NCBI GenBank assembly: GCA_040386235.1
Contig: JAZKGA010000001.1
Coordinates: forward strand, 1 to 64,000
Source of the DNA: JAZKGA01 sp040386235
Lineage (GTDB): Bacteria > Pseudomonadota > Alphaproteobacteria > Micavibrionales > Micavibrionaceae
Reading direction: 5' to 3'
DNA length: 64,000 bases
Position numbers and translations under genes: made by a program. The notes under the pieces were generated by a model, which saw only the letters and a list, made by a program, of their open reading frames with translations, made no database searches and had not been told where the DNA came from. Of the stretch, positions 54,919-64,000 are shown piece after piece (positions within the stretch are counted from its first letter, which is position 1; each line of letters begins with the position of its first letter).

Positions 54919-55245
54919 ATGACCAATCCCGTTTTCGACCGTATCCGTGATGACATCAGCAAAAATGATGTCGTTCTATACATGAAAGGCACAGCGCAGA
55001 TGCCAATGTGCGGATTTTCCGCGGCTGTGGTTCAGGTGTTAACGCAGCTGGATGTGCCGTTCAAGGACGTCAATGTCCTAGAAGACCCGGATATCCGTCA
55101 AGGCGTGAAAGAATATGCGAACTGGCCCACGATCCCTCAGCTTTACGTGAAGGGCGAATTCGTCGGCGGATGCGATATTATCCGTGAGATGTACGAGAAC
55201 GGGGAATTGCAAGCCCTGATGTCCAGCAAAGGCCTGGCAGCTTAA
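54919..55245 (+). CDS. grxD: monothiol glutaredoxin Grx4 family
   Basis: The 108-residue protein has the CGFS active site (PMCGFSAAV, C31), WPTIPQLYVKGEFVGGCDII and the glutathione-binding DPDIRQGVKEYANW stretch. Such proteins bind a [2Fe-2S] cluster with BolA and act in iron-sulfur trafficking. It ends one base before rodA, which is convergent, with no terminator between them. Confidence 0.95.
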   Translation: MTNPVFDRIRDDISKNDVVLYMKGTAQMPMCGFSAAVVQVLTQLDVPFKDVNVLEDPDIRQGVKEYANWPTIPQLYVKGEFVGGCDIIREMYENGELQALMSSKGLAA

Positions 55246-55246
55246 T

Positions 55247-56386
55247 TTAGACACTGGGTAATCTGCTGTCGCGGTGAATCGCGACAGACAGGATCAAGCC
55301 CATCCCAATCATATTCGATAATGTGACCGTGCCGCCATGCGATACGAATGGCAGGGGCACGCCGACAACGGGAATCAGGCCCATCACCATTGCAATGTTG
55401 ATCATGACATACAGACTTAAGTTAAAGGCAATCCCGAAGATCAACAGGCGGCCAAAAGTGTGCCGCGTCCGCATCGCCTGCATCATGCATACCCCGATCA
55501 ACAGGAAATACAGCACCATCAAAAACACGCCGCCGACCCAGCCCATCTCTTCGGCCCACAGGGTGAAAATGAAATCGGTGTGCTTTTCGGGCAGGAAATC
55601 CAGGCGTGCCTGCGTGCCTTCCAAATATCCCTTGCCCAGAAAACCACCAGACCCCAGCGCGATTTTCGATTGCGTAATGTGATATCCCGCCCCGAATGGA
55701 TCACTTTCTGGGTTCAGGAATGTCAAAACACGGTCGCGCTGATAGTCATGCATGGTCGCCCATAACACAGGCATTAATGCCAGGAAAATACCGCCTCCGG
55801 CGATGAACAGCCACATCGGCACACCCGCAGCAAACAGCATGGCAATACAGGCCAACATGGTTTTGGTGGCGGTTCCCAGATCAGGCTGTATGGCGACCAA
55901 AGCAACCGGAACGCCAATAAGCAGCAACGGCATCAAAAGGGATTTCAACGATTTAACGGCATTTGGCGGCAAGTCGTGATAATACCGGGCCAGCACCATA
56001 ATCAGGGCAATTTTCATCAATTCCGACGGCTGTATCTTCATAAACCCCAAGTCCAGCCATCGTTGCGCACCCATGCCGGTATAGCCGATAATATCAACCA
56101 AAATCAGCGATAAAACCCCGACGATAAAGATCGGGTATGTCAGACGGTACCAATGACGGATATCAATAGCTGCGGCACACATCATCAAACAGGCACCTAA
56201 CGCCAGCCTGAACACCTGTTTCTCAGCCCAGATGCTAAAATCCCCTTCCCCTGCTGACGTCAAAGCCAGGCAGCCTGTTGCGGCAACAAGAACCAGCAGG
56301 CCGATAATCGACCACGGCACCAGGCGTAACTTTAGTTGCCATTCACGGCTGTCCAGGCTAGACCTGCGGGAAAACAGTTGAATCAT
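55247..56386 (-). CDS. rodA: peptidoglycan glycosyltransferase RodA
   Basis: The 379-residue SEDS-family polytopic protein (about 10 membrane spans) polymerises glycan strands with PBP2 in rod-shaped elongation. It has GYTGMGAQRWLDLGFMKIQPSELMKIALI, YHITQSKIALGSGGFLGKG, HTDFIFTLWAEEMGWVGGVFL and PFVSHGGTVTLSNMIGMGLILS. Its start overlaps mrdA by 4 bases. Confidence 0.96.
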   Translation of the reverse strand: MIQLFSRRSSLDSREWQLKLRLVPWSIIGLLVLVAATGCLALTSAGEGDFSIWAEKQVFRLALGACLMMCAAAIDIRHWYRLTYPIFIVGVLSLILVDIIGYTGMGAQRWLDLGFMKIQPSELMKIALIMVLARYYHDLPPNAVKSLKSLLMPLLLIGVPVALVAIQPDLGTATKTMLACIAMLFAAGVPMWLFIAGGGIFLALMPVLWATMHDYQRDRVLTFLNPESDPFGAGYHITQSKIALGSGGFLGKGYLEGTQARLDFLPEKHTDFIFTLWAEEMGWVGGVFLMVLYFLLIGVCMMQAMRTRHTFGRLLIFGIAFNLSLYVMINIAMVMGLIPVVGVPLPFVSHGGTVTLSNMIGMGLILSVAIHRDSRLPSV

Positions 56387-58266
56387 CCGACACCCCCATC
56401 AGGAGCATCCGATTGCATGGCGGGCGTCCAGCTGGGGGTCCGGCCTGCGGCGCGTTCCTGAACAGCCAGCATGATGTCGCGTGCGACCGGGGCGGCTGCG
56501 CCAGAACCGCTTTCGCCATGCTCGACAATCACCGCGCAGGCAAAGCGTGGATTGGGCGCAGGTGCATAACCGACAAACAACGCATGGTGGCGCAAATGCC
56601 ACGGCAGATCGCCCTGGCGACGCACGCCACGGGCGCGTTCCGCCGCCGTAATCCGTTTCACCTGACTGGTCCCTGTCTTACCGCCCATGGCAAATCCGTC
56701 TTCCAGGATACGCGATCCATGTGCGGTGCCGCGCGGGTCCAGGACGACCATGTCCATGCCGTCTTTCATCATTTGCAGATGCGCGGGGTTCAGGTTCAGG
56801 GATGGAAAAACAGGTGTTTTGACTTTGATTGAGCCGATCTGTTGCACCATGCGGGGCACGACGGCCTTGCCGCCATTCACCAGGCGTGACGCCATGATTG
56901 CCAGCTGTAACGGGGTGGCCAACATATAGCCCTGGCCGATACTGGCGACAATTGTTTCCCCCTGTTGCCACGACGCGCCCAGCTCTTTTTTCTTCCAGGC
57001 CTGTGTGGGCAAAAGACCCGCCTTCTGCTCAATAATCCCGACATCATATATCTGACCTAACCCAAGGCGGTTGGCCATCTCGGAAATCTTGTCAATGCCG
57101 ACCTGATTGGCGATCTTATAGAAAAACGTGTCGCACGATTGGGCCAGGGCCTGGATCACGTTGACTGTGCCATGACCCTCTTTTTTCCAGCAATGGAATC
57201 GGTGATTGCCGAACTCCATATAGCCGGGGCAAAACGCGGTAGAATGGGCGTCGATAACACCGGCCTCCAGCGCGGCCATGGCCGTCACCATTTTAAATGT
57301 CGATCCGGGCGGGTATTGGCCGACCAGGACCTTGTTGTTCATTGGACGGGCCGGATCGTTATTCCACACGTCCCATATATCGGGGGGCAGGCCGGTCACA
57401 AATAAATTCGGGTCAAAACTGGGATGCGATGCACAGGCCAGCACATCACCAGTATGCACATCCATCACAACCGCCGCCGCCGATTGATGCATTGCCAGGC
57501 GGTCCTGTACCAGCTGCTGTAACGTCGCATCCAGCGTCAAGACCAACTTATCGCCGTCCTTACTGGGGGTTTCGTGAAGGACACGTACCTCACGTCCCGT
57601 GACATTCACCTCCACCTCTCGTCGCCCCGGCGTGCCGCGCAGTTGCGATTCAAACCCGCGCTCCATCCCGCTTTTACCGATGCGGTATTCCGGCACACGC
57701 AGTAAAGGGTCCGTGGCGTTTTGTTGTTCTGCCTTGTTGACCTTGGCAACATAGCCGATAACATGCGCGGTCGGTTCCCCCAATAAATATGACCGTGTCT
57801 TGTCCGCCGTGATTGTGACGCCAGGCAGGCGATGATGCATCAACTCTAACCTTGCCACCTGTTCCCACGTCAGGTTTGACCGAATTGGCACAGGGGCATA
57901 AGGCGGGCTTTGACGCGCTGTTTTTAACGTGCGTTTTATCAAACGATCTTCCAGCCCGATTTCCCGCCGTATCGTTTCTAATACCGCATTCAAATCTTTG
58001 GCTTGTTCCGGCACAACGACGACCGTGTAATTCACCGCGCTGATCGCCAGCGGCACGCCGAATTTATCGACGATCTCGCCGCGCGATGGCACAATCATGA
58101 TGTTATTGACGCGATTGCTTTCGGCCTGGCTGCGGTAATCATCGCCCTTCCACAGTTGAAGCCAGCCAAGCCGTCCGGCCAGAACGCCAAACACCCCAGC
58201 CTGCGCGCCAAGGACAATAAAAGCGCGACGGGTGAAAGTGGGGCTAAGCTTGCCGTTCTCATCCAT
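56383..58266 (-). CDS. mrdA: penicillin-binding protein 2
   Basis: The 627-residue class B transpeptidase has an N-terminal anchor (AFIVLGAQAGVFGVLAGRLG) and a pedestal domain, then the catalytic domain. The nucleophile is S322 in PPGSTFKMV, with SCDTFFY as the SxD/N-like motif and GKTGTSQ near residue 520. It cross-links lateral-wall peptidoglycan with RodA. The ATG at 58266 is preferred over a TTG upstream that lies in mreD; it overlaps mreD by 8 bases. Confidence 0.95.
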   Translation of the reverse strand: MDENGKLSPTFTRRAFIVLGAQAGVFGVLAGRLGWLQLWKGDDYRSQAESNRVNNIMIVPSRGEIVDKFGVPLAISAVNYTVVVVPEQAKDLNAVLETIRREIGLEDRLIKRTLKTARQSPPYAPVPIRSNLTWEQVARLELMHHRLPGVTITADKTRSYLLGEPTAHVIGYVAKVNKAEQQNATDPLLRVPEYRIGKSGMERGFESQLRGTPGRREVEVNVTGREVRVLHETPSKDGDKLVLTLDATLQQLVQDRLAMHQSAAAVVMDVHTGDVLACASHPSFDPNLFVTGLPPDIWDVWNNDPARPMNNKVLVGQYPPGSTFKMVTAMAALEAGVIDAHSTAFCPGYMEFGNHRFHCWKKEGHGTVNVIQALAQSCDTFFYKIANQVGIDKISEMANRLGLGQIYDVGIIEQKAGLLPTQAWKKKELGASWQQGETIVASIGQGYMLATPLQLAIMASRLVNGGKAVVPRMVQQIGSIKVKTPVFPSLNLNPAHLQMMKDGMDMVVLDPRGTAHGSRILEDGFAMGGKTGTSQVKRITAAERARGVRRQGDLPWHLRHHALFVGYAPAPNPRFACAVIVEHGESGSGAAAPVARDIMLAVQERAAGRTPSWTPAMQSDAPDGGVG

Positions 58267-58810
58267 GCGAATTGGCTTTTCCAAACGGCAAATGGCGATG
58301 GATAAAATGCAAGATCAGTGCAACAGGTGGGAAGAAAAACAGCCCCACCATAAAACCGCCCCAGGCCTGCAACGTATCCCCGCGCATCATGAATAACTCA
58401 GCAAAACTGACCCGACCGCCCATTAATCCAGCAATCAGGGCGCACAGCGCATAAGTAACCCAGACCACCATAAACGACTGCCCCATCAAGAAACGCCGCT
58501 GCGACCGCAATACCAGCAGGCATCCCATCCAGATCAACGCATGCAGGCCTAATAACGTGCCCGCCACCGCATCAAAGATAATCCCCATCACAAAAACCAG
58601 CCCGAACGGGATCAGGCGCGGGCGATACAACGCCCAGTAAAAGATACAGATAAACGTGAAAGAAGGCCGCAGCAGCATGTTTGACCAGCCTGGCACGTAA
58701 ATCATGTCCGCCAGAAAACAAATCGTCAACAGCACATAGACGAATACAACCGGCCAGTATTGCAGCAAGGGCCGCGACGGATCATCGCGATGCGTGAAAG
58801 AAGCCGGCAT
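58259..58810 (-). CDS. mreD: rod shape-determining protein MreD
   Basis: A 183-residue polytopic protein with about five membrane spans. It has YWPVVFVYVLLTICFLADMIYVPGWSNMLLRPSFTF and FVMGIIFDAVAGTLLGLHALIW. It is identified mainly by its hydrophobic pattern and its place between mreC and mrdA. Confidence 0.9.
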   Translation of the reverse strand: MPASFTHRDDPSRPLLQYWPVVFVYVLLTICFLADMIYVPGWSNMLLRPSFTFICIFYWALYRPRLIPFGLVFVMGIIFDAVAGTLLGLHALIWMGCLLVLRSQRRFLMGQSFMVVWVTYALCALIAGLMGGRVSFAELFMMRGDTLQAWGGFMVGLFFFPPVALILHFIHRHLPFGKANSHG

Positions 58811-58816
58811 GTAAGA

Positions 58817-59731
58817 TTACTCAACCACGGTGGACGTGTTGCCAGCGGGCTGCTCAGACAATATCTGGTCCTTGACGGTATCAAAACCTGTATTCATCAA
58901 CTGTACGAATAATGTGGATTCCATAGGCGCGTATGGTCGAACCAGAATCTGGCCGTGATCGACTGAAATCACTTCACCCACCGGTAACCCAGCCGCGAAA
59001 ACCCCGCCATCGCCCGACGTGATAATACGGGCGCCTTTGTCGATTTTGATATCTTCGGGTGCAAATTCCAGACGCAGGATATTTCGCCCCATCCCGGCGG
59101 CAATCGCACGATGTCCTGTGGATTCGATGGTGACCGGAAGACGCGAATTAATGTCAGTCAGCAACAATACGCGCGCCGCACTTTCCCCCACCTGCACCAC
59201 ACGTCCCAACACCCCTTCGCCCGTTAAGGCCGGCTGGTCAATCTTGACGTTTTGCAAGGCCCCGGCATTCACCAGAACAGATCGCACCTGGTGCGATGCG
59301 GTGTCCGCCAGAACGCGCGCGGTGACATAGGTATATTCTTGATAAGGCTGCGCTTTCAAAAGATCGCGCAGGGCGGTGTTTTCCGCCTTCAACAATTGTG
59401 CTGTTTGGTACCAGTCGCGCAATCGCACGTTTTCAGAGGCCAGGCGGGCATTTTCGGCCTTCAAATTGGTCAGGCCGGATAAATCGGAAATCGTCTGAAC
59501 CACAGCCACAACAGGCGCACCCGCCTGGGCCAGAACAGGAGTCAACGTATCGACAATGCCAATGCGCAGGCGTTCCAATGGTGATAATTGCCACATGGAT
59601 GCAAACAGGAATATCAGGGCAATCAGAAAATAGATCAGGTTGGTCTGGTGACCCAGCAGGGACAGGGCCGTTGCCCATGGCCGCGTTCGCGCATGTCGCA
59701 GCCGCGATCGTCTGGTGGATGGTCTGACCAT
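58817..59731 (-). CDS. mreC: rod shape-determining protein MreC
   Basis: The 304-residue protein has an N-terminal membrane span (LIYFLIALIFLFASMW), a coiled coil (about 75-125; LTNLKAENARLASENVRLRDW), and a C-terminal double beta-barrel domain (VLVNAGALQNVKIDQPAL, LLTDINSRLPVTIESTG, GLPVGEVISVDHG). It links MreB filaments to the periplasmic wall synthases. It follows mreB after a 111-base gap. Confidence 0.94.
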   Translation of the reverse strand: MVRPSTRRSRLRHARTRPWATALSLLGHQTNLIYFLIALIFLFASMWQLSPLERLRIGIVDTLTPVLAQAGAPVVAVVQTISDLSGLTNLKAENARLASENVRLRDWYQTAQLLKAENTALRDLLKAQPYQEYTYVTARVLADTASHQVRSVLVNAGALQNVKIDQPALTGEGVLGRVVQVGESAARVLLLTDINSRLPVTIESTGHRAIAAGMGRNILRLEFAPEDIKIDKGARIITSGDGGVFAAGLPVGEVISVDHGQILVRPYAPMESTLFVQLMNTGFDTVKDQILSEQPAGNTSTVVE

Positions 59732-59842
59732 GCCTTGCAGTCCCTCTCTCTATACCCTTGGGTGTTCCGATATTGTGGCCGCTTTTCTGTTTCTTCATCT
59801 ATTCTAAGAAGAGTGATGAAAAAGATTCAAGCCCTCAAATGA

Positions 59843-60943
<1,101 letters not shown>

Positions 60944-60977
60944 CTAGCAAAAACTGGCCCAAGACGCGTTCAGACAT

Positions 60978-61010
60978 AAAAAAGCTGACCTTCATTTCCG
61001 AAGGTCAGCT
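60978..61010 (-). terminator. rho-independent terminator after rpmJ
   Basis: A perfect 10-bp stem (AGCTGACCTT and AAGGTCAGCT) is followed by six T on the minus strand, separating rpmJ from mreB. Confidence 0.85.
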
Positions 61011-61053
61011 GCAATCACGCCACAATATTATGACGGCGCAGATTGGCCGATAA

Positions 61054-61179
61054 CTAACCCTGACGGGCTTTGAAGCGTTTGTTGATCTTGTTGATCACGT
61101 AAACGCGGCCACGGCGGCGGATAACGCGGCAATTCTGATCGCGCGATTTAAGGGTCTTAAGTGAGTTGACGACTTTCAT
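61054..61179 (-). CDS. rpmJ: 50S ribosomal protein L36
   Basis: A 41-residue protein of the longer L36 type: [17 protein letters not shown], then [18 protein letters not shown] and the ending KARQG. It has a single cysteine, so the zinc-binding Cys3His site of the shorter L36 form is absent, as is usual for this alphaproteobacterial type. It has a ribosome-binding site (GGAAGG), its own promoter and its own terminator. Confidence 0.95.
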   Translation of the reverse strand: MKVVNSLKTLKSRDQNCRVIRRRGRVYVINKINKRFKARQG

Positions 61180-61219
61180 AGTCTGCCTTCCAAAAAATAA
61201 CGGGTAAACTGAAGGCGCA

Positions 61220-61248
61220 CCATAATCAACCCGTCACAAGGTTGTCAA
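61220..61248 (-). promoter_or_regulatory. rpmJ promoter
   Basis: TTGACA (61243-61248) and TTATGG (61220-61225) are 17 bases apart on the minus strand, giving a leader of about 35 bases before the rpmJ ATG. Confidence 0.6.
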
Positions 61249-61383
61249 GCGGTGTCTGTAAAAAAATACACATATGCGTAAAATTGTGTACAGCCCTGCA
61301 ATTCCTGCGTGGCCCTCTTTATTCGCCGTGGAATTTACGGCACTCTGACGCATCAGTCAAAGATATGAGCAAAGGACACCATT

Positions 61384-62568
61384 GTGACTCTTTCCGTTTC
61401 AATCCTTAAGGAAGTCGCGCCGCACGAAGCACGGGTTGCCGCCACGCCCAAAACCATCAAGAAAATGTGCGATATGGGCCTGCGCGTCACAGTGCAGAAA
61501 GACGCCGGCCTGGCCGCCAGTTATACAGACGAGGCCTATGTGGCTGCGGGGGCAACGATTGCCGCCACTGCGGCTGCGGCGGTGAAGGATGCTGATTTTA
61601 TCATGGTGGTTCAGGCGACACCTGACACGGCAAAACTGGCGGGCAAGGGGTGTATCTATATCGGGTTGCTGTCGCCGTATAACCGTCCGGATGTGCTGGC
61701 AGTATTGGCCCAGGCCGGTGCGACCGCCATGGCCCTGGAATTCGTGCCACGGACAACCCGGGCGCAATCAATGGATGTTCTGTCATCCCAGGCCAATTTG
61801 GCTGGATATCGTGCCGTTCTGGAAGCCACCGCGCATTATACGCGCGGTATGCCTATGATGATGACCGCCGCGGGCACAATCGCCCCGGCGCGCGTCTTTA
61901 TCATGGGGGCTGGTGTGGCGGGCCTTCAGGCCATCGCCACCGCCCGCCGCCTGGGCGCGGTTGTCGCCGCCACCGATGTACGCCTGGCCGCGAAGGAGCA
62001 GGTCCAGTCCCTGGGTGGCACATTCGTGATGGTTGAAGATGACGAGACCAAACAATCTGAAACATCCGGCGGATACGCGCGTGAAATGTCCGATGCCTAT
62101 CGTGCCAAGCAAACAGCACTGATCGCCGAAACGATTACCAAGCAGGACATTGTTATCACCACCGCCCTTATCCCCGGTCGCCCTGCGCCAACCCTGATTA
62201 CGGCAGAGATGGTGAAGTCGATGAAGCCGGGCTCAGTCATCATCGACATGGCGATTGAACAAGGCGGGAATTGCGCCTTATCCAAACCTGATACAATCGT
62301 CACTATTAACGGTGTCAAAATCATCGCCCCCGCCAACCTGCCGTCTTTGGTCGCCACCGATGCGGCCGCGCTGTACGCCCAAAACATCGTGACCCTGATG
62401 GGCTTGCTCGTCAAAAATGGGGAACATGTGGCTGGCGCCGCCGACGATGATATCGTCGCCGCCATCACCCTGGTGAAAGGGGGACAGATTGTGCATCCGT
62501 CCTTTGCTGGCGTGACTGTGCCAAAACCATCGACTGCGAAACCGAGCGTAAAAGGGAAGAAGAAATGA
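61384..62568 (+). CDS. pntAA: NAD(P) transhydrogenase subunit alpha, part 1
   Basis: The 394-residue NAD(H)-binding subunit (dI) has KEVAPHEARVAATPKTIKKM, RAQSMDVLSSQANLAGYRAVLEA and the Rossmann motif RVFIMGAGVAGLQAIATARRLG. The mobile loop region and PGSVIIDMAIEQGGNC follow. It starts at a GTG with an AAAGGA ribosome-binding site. The membrane part is split into a separate gene, as in many Alphaproteobacteria. Confidence 0.95.
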   Translation: MTLSVSILKEVAPHEARVAATPKTIKKMCDMGLRVTVQKDAGLAASYTDEAYVAAGATIAATAAAAVKDADFIMVVQATPDTAKLAGKGCIYIGLLSPYNRPDVLAVLAQAGATAMALEFVPRTTRAQSMDVLSSQANLAGYRAVLEATAHYTRGMPMMMTAAGTIAPARVFIMGAGVAGLQAIATARRLGAVVAATDVRLAAKEQVQSLGGTFVMVEDDETKQSETSGGYAREMSDAYRAKQTALIAETITKQDIVITTALIPGRPAPTLITAEMVKSMKPGSVIIDMAIEQGGNCALSKPDTIVTINGVKIIAPANLPSLVATDAAALYAQNIVTLMGLLVKNGEHVAGAADDDIVAAITLVKGGQIVHPSFAGVTVPKPSTAKPSVKGKKK

Positions 62569-62975
62569 GCGAGCAATTAAACGCCCTGACGGAACAGGCC
62601 GCCGATCTGGCGAATTCCAGCCGTGTTTTGTCCGACCAGGCGGCCGAACTGGCCCTGAATATCACGCAATATACGGATGTTGCAGGCCATGGCAGCTTTT
62701 TTATTACCGGCCTGACTGTTTTTATCCTGGCCTGTTTCGTCGGATATTATGTGGTCTGGCGGGTAACCCCGGCCCTGCACTCCCCCCTGATGGGTATCAC
62801 CAATGCGATTTCATCCGTCATTATCGTCGGCGCATTGATCGCCGCGGGGCCCAGCGAAGGTCCGCCGATTGCAATGGTGTTTGGCGCAATCGCCGTGACT
62901 CTGGCCGCGATCAATATTTTCGGCGGGTTTATTATCACGCGGCGCATGCTGCATATGTTCAAGAAAAAAGCATAA
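62565..62975 (+). CDS. pntAB: NAD(P) transhydrogenase subunit alpha, part 2
   Basis: The 136-residue membrane subunit has four spans, including FITGLTVFILACFVGYYVVW and TNAISSVIIVGALIAAG, with the conserved TPALHSPLMGITNAISS segment. With pntB it forms the proton channel (dII). It overlaps pntAA by 4 bases (ATGA). Confidence 0.93.
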   Translation: MSEQLNALTEQAADLANSSRVLSDQAAELALNITQYTDVAGHGSFFITGLTVFILACFVGYYVVWRVTPALHSPLMGITNAISSVIIVGALIAAGPSEGPPIAMVFGAIAVTLAAINIFGGFIITRRMLHMFKKKA

Positions 62976-62987
62976 GGAATTAACGAG

Positions 62988-64000
62988 ATGTCCATTGCCA
63001 CGCTTTCGGGCCTTGCCTATTTGATCGCCGGGATTTGCTTTATCATGGCCCTGCGCGGCTTGTCCCATCCGGAAACGGCCCGTAACGGTTTGTCTTTCGG
63101 CATATTCGGCATGGGGCTGGCCATTGTGACCACCCTGCTGTTACCAAGTATCGGCGGGTGGGGCCTGATCCTTGCTTGCCTGATTACCGGTGGCGTGATC
63201 GGTGGCTATATCGCGTTGAAAATTGAGATGACATCCCTGCCCCAGCTGATGGCGGCGTTTCACTCCCTGGTCGGTTTGGCTGCTGTTTTTGTGGCGGCCG
63301 CGGCGTTTTACAACCCGTCTGCCTATGGTATCGGAACCCCTGGAAACCTGGCTTTTGGCTCTCTGCTGGAAATGTCGCTGGGTGCCGCAATCGGTGCGGT
63401 CACCTTTACCGGATCAATCATCGCCTGGGGTAAGTTGCAGGGGCGCATATCCGGAAAACCCCTGACATTTAACAGCCAGCACGCATTAAACGCCCTGCTG
63501 GGTCTGGCCTTGATCGCTTTGATTGTCGTTTTCTGCGGCACTGAGGCTGATGCACTGTTCTGGCTGATCGTCTTGGTGGCGCTGGTTTTGGGTCTTCTGC
63601 TGATCCTGCCAATTGGTGGAGCCGATATGCCTGTAATCGTATCCATGCTGAACTCTTATTCCGGTTGGGCTGCGGCTGGGATCGGCTTCACGCTTGAAAA
63701 CAACCTGCTGATTATTACCGGCGCGCTGGTCGGGTCATCCGGGGCAATCCTGTCTTATATTATGTGCAAGGGCATGAATCGATCCTTCATGAGTGTTGTC
63801 CTGGGCGGCTTTGGTGCCGAAGCGGGCACAGCAAGTGTCGGCAGCGTCGGTGATAAACAGGCCAAGATCGGATCAGCCGAAGATGCCGCCTTTATCATGA
63901 AAAATGCCGCCCGCGTGATTATTGTTCCCGGATATGGGATGGCCGTCGCCCAGGCCCAGCACGTCTTGCGGGAAATGGCCGACACCCTGAAATCCCATGG
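62988..64000 (+). CDS. pntB: NAD(P) transhydrogenase subunit beta (3' end outside window)
   Basis: The frame is open from an ATG at 62988 to the window end, giving 337 codons. It begins MSIATLSGLAYLIAGICFIM. Conserved features include MTSLPQLMAAFHSLVGLAAVFV, VVSMLNSYSGW-like sequence (here IVSMLNSYSGWAAAGIGF), the loop LVGSSGAILSYIMCKGMNRSF, and the start of the NADP-binding domain (IIVPGYGMAVAQAQHVLREM). It makes NADPH from NADH at the expense of the proton gradient. The C-terminal NADP domain continues beyond the window. Confidence 0.95.
   Translation, partial: MSIATLSGLAYLIAGICFIMALRGLSHPETARNGLSFGIFGMGLAIVTTLLLPSIGGWGLILACLITGGVIGGYIALKIEMTSLPQLMAAFHSLVGLAAVFVAAAAFYNPSAYGIGTPGNLAFGSLLEMSLGAAIGAVTFTGSIIAWGKLQGRISGKPLTFNSQHALNALLGLALIALIVVFCGTEADALFWLIVLVALVLGLLLILPIGGADMPVIVSMLNSYSGWAAAGIGFTLENNLLIITGALVGSSGAILSYIMCKGMNRSFMSVVLGGFGAEAGTASVGSVGDKQAKIGSAEDAAFIMKNAARVIIVPGYGMAVAQAQHVLREMADTLKSH

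Overview
The window reads as a chromosomal segment of an alphaproteobacterium of moderate GC content. The evidence is the 16S rRNA 5' end, an F1-ATPase zeta (DUF1476) gene beside bolA and grxD, a three-gene pntAA/pntAB/pntB set, a rickettsial-type 480-residue isocitrate dehydrogenase, a two-subunit GcvPA/GcvPB and an ELM1-family protein. A Micavibrio/Rhodospirillales-like lineage is a reasonable guess from overall gene content, but nothing here proves it.

Layout. 1-919: the 5' part of a 16S gene on the minus strand, with its leader and promoter, preceded by a tRNA-Met(CAT) with its own terminator. 1005-8771: housekeeping and orphan genes (lytic transglycosylase, acyl-CoA dehydrogenase, SapC-like protein, ugd-cysQ). 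8950-9857: secE-nusG, closed by a terminator and not followed by rplK. 9893-13921: a leucine/amino-acid dehydrogenase-glpD-glpK operon. 14183-15970: a two-gene orphan pair, one member with an HEMGH zinc motif. 16078-18096: uvrB. 18156-25417: a giant two-partner-secretion-type adhesin with 12 FG-GAP-like repeats and about 8 MBG repeats, interrupted by a 100-N assembly gap. 25425-31807: a Mur ligase paralog, trxB, an ELM1-like gene, an Lrp regulator, an aminotransferase, greA and yqeY. 31832-35148: envelope and orphan genes, including an inverse-autotransporter-type barrel, a thioredoxin-like protein, an M3-like HEAGH protein and a DUF922 protein. 35221-38993: yggT, folD, icd and nhaA.

39035-45311 is a reduced prophage-like block on the minus strand: portal, scaffold-like and lysis genes but no terminase, major capsid or tail genes. 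A PilZ gene on the opposite strand splits it. A divergent S24/LexA-like regulator lacks the usual Ser/Lys dyad, and a dyad lies inside the spacer of the apparent phage-cluster promoter. 45364-48159: a large outer membrane barrel protein and nadK. 48144-54194: a tightly overlapping purC-gcvT-gcvH-gcvPA-(DDAH-like hydrolase)-gcvPB operon, opposite a DUF1476-bolA-grxD set. 55247-60883: the rod-shape cluster mreB-mreC-mreD-mrdA-rodA. 61054-64000: rpmJ, and the proton-translocating transhydrogenase genes running off the window end.

Functional themes are one-carbon and glycine flow into purine synthesis (purC-gcv, folD), redox balance (trxB, grxD, pnt, icd, nadK), rod-shape cell-wall synthesis, and a surface layer of large adhesin and outer-membrane proteins. 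The least explained material is the orphan metalloprotease-like genes, the surface proteins and the reduced phage block.
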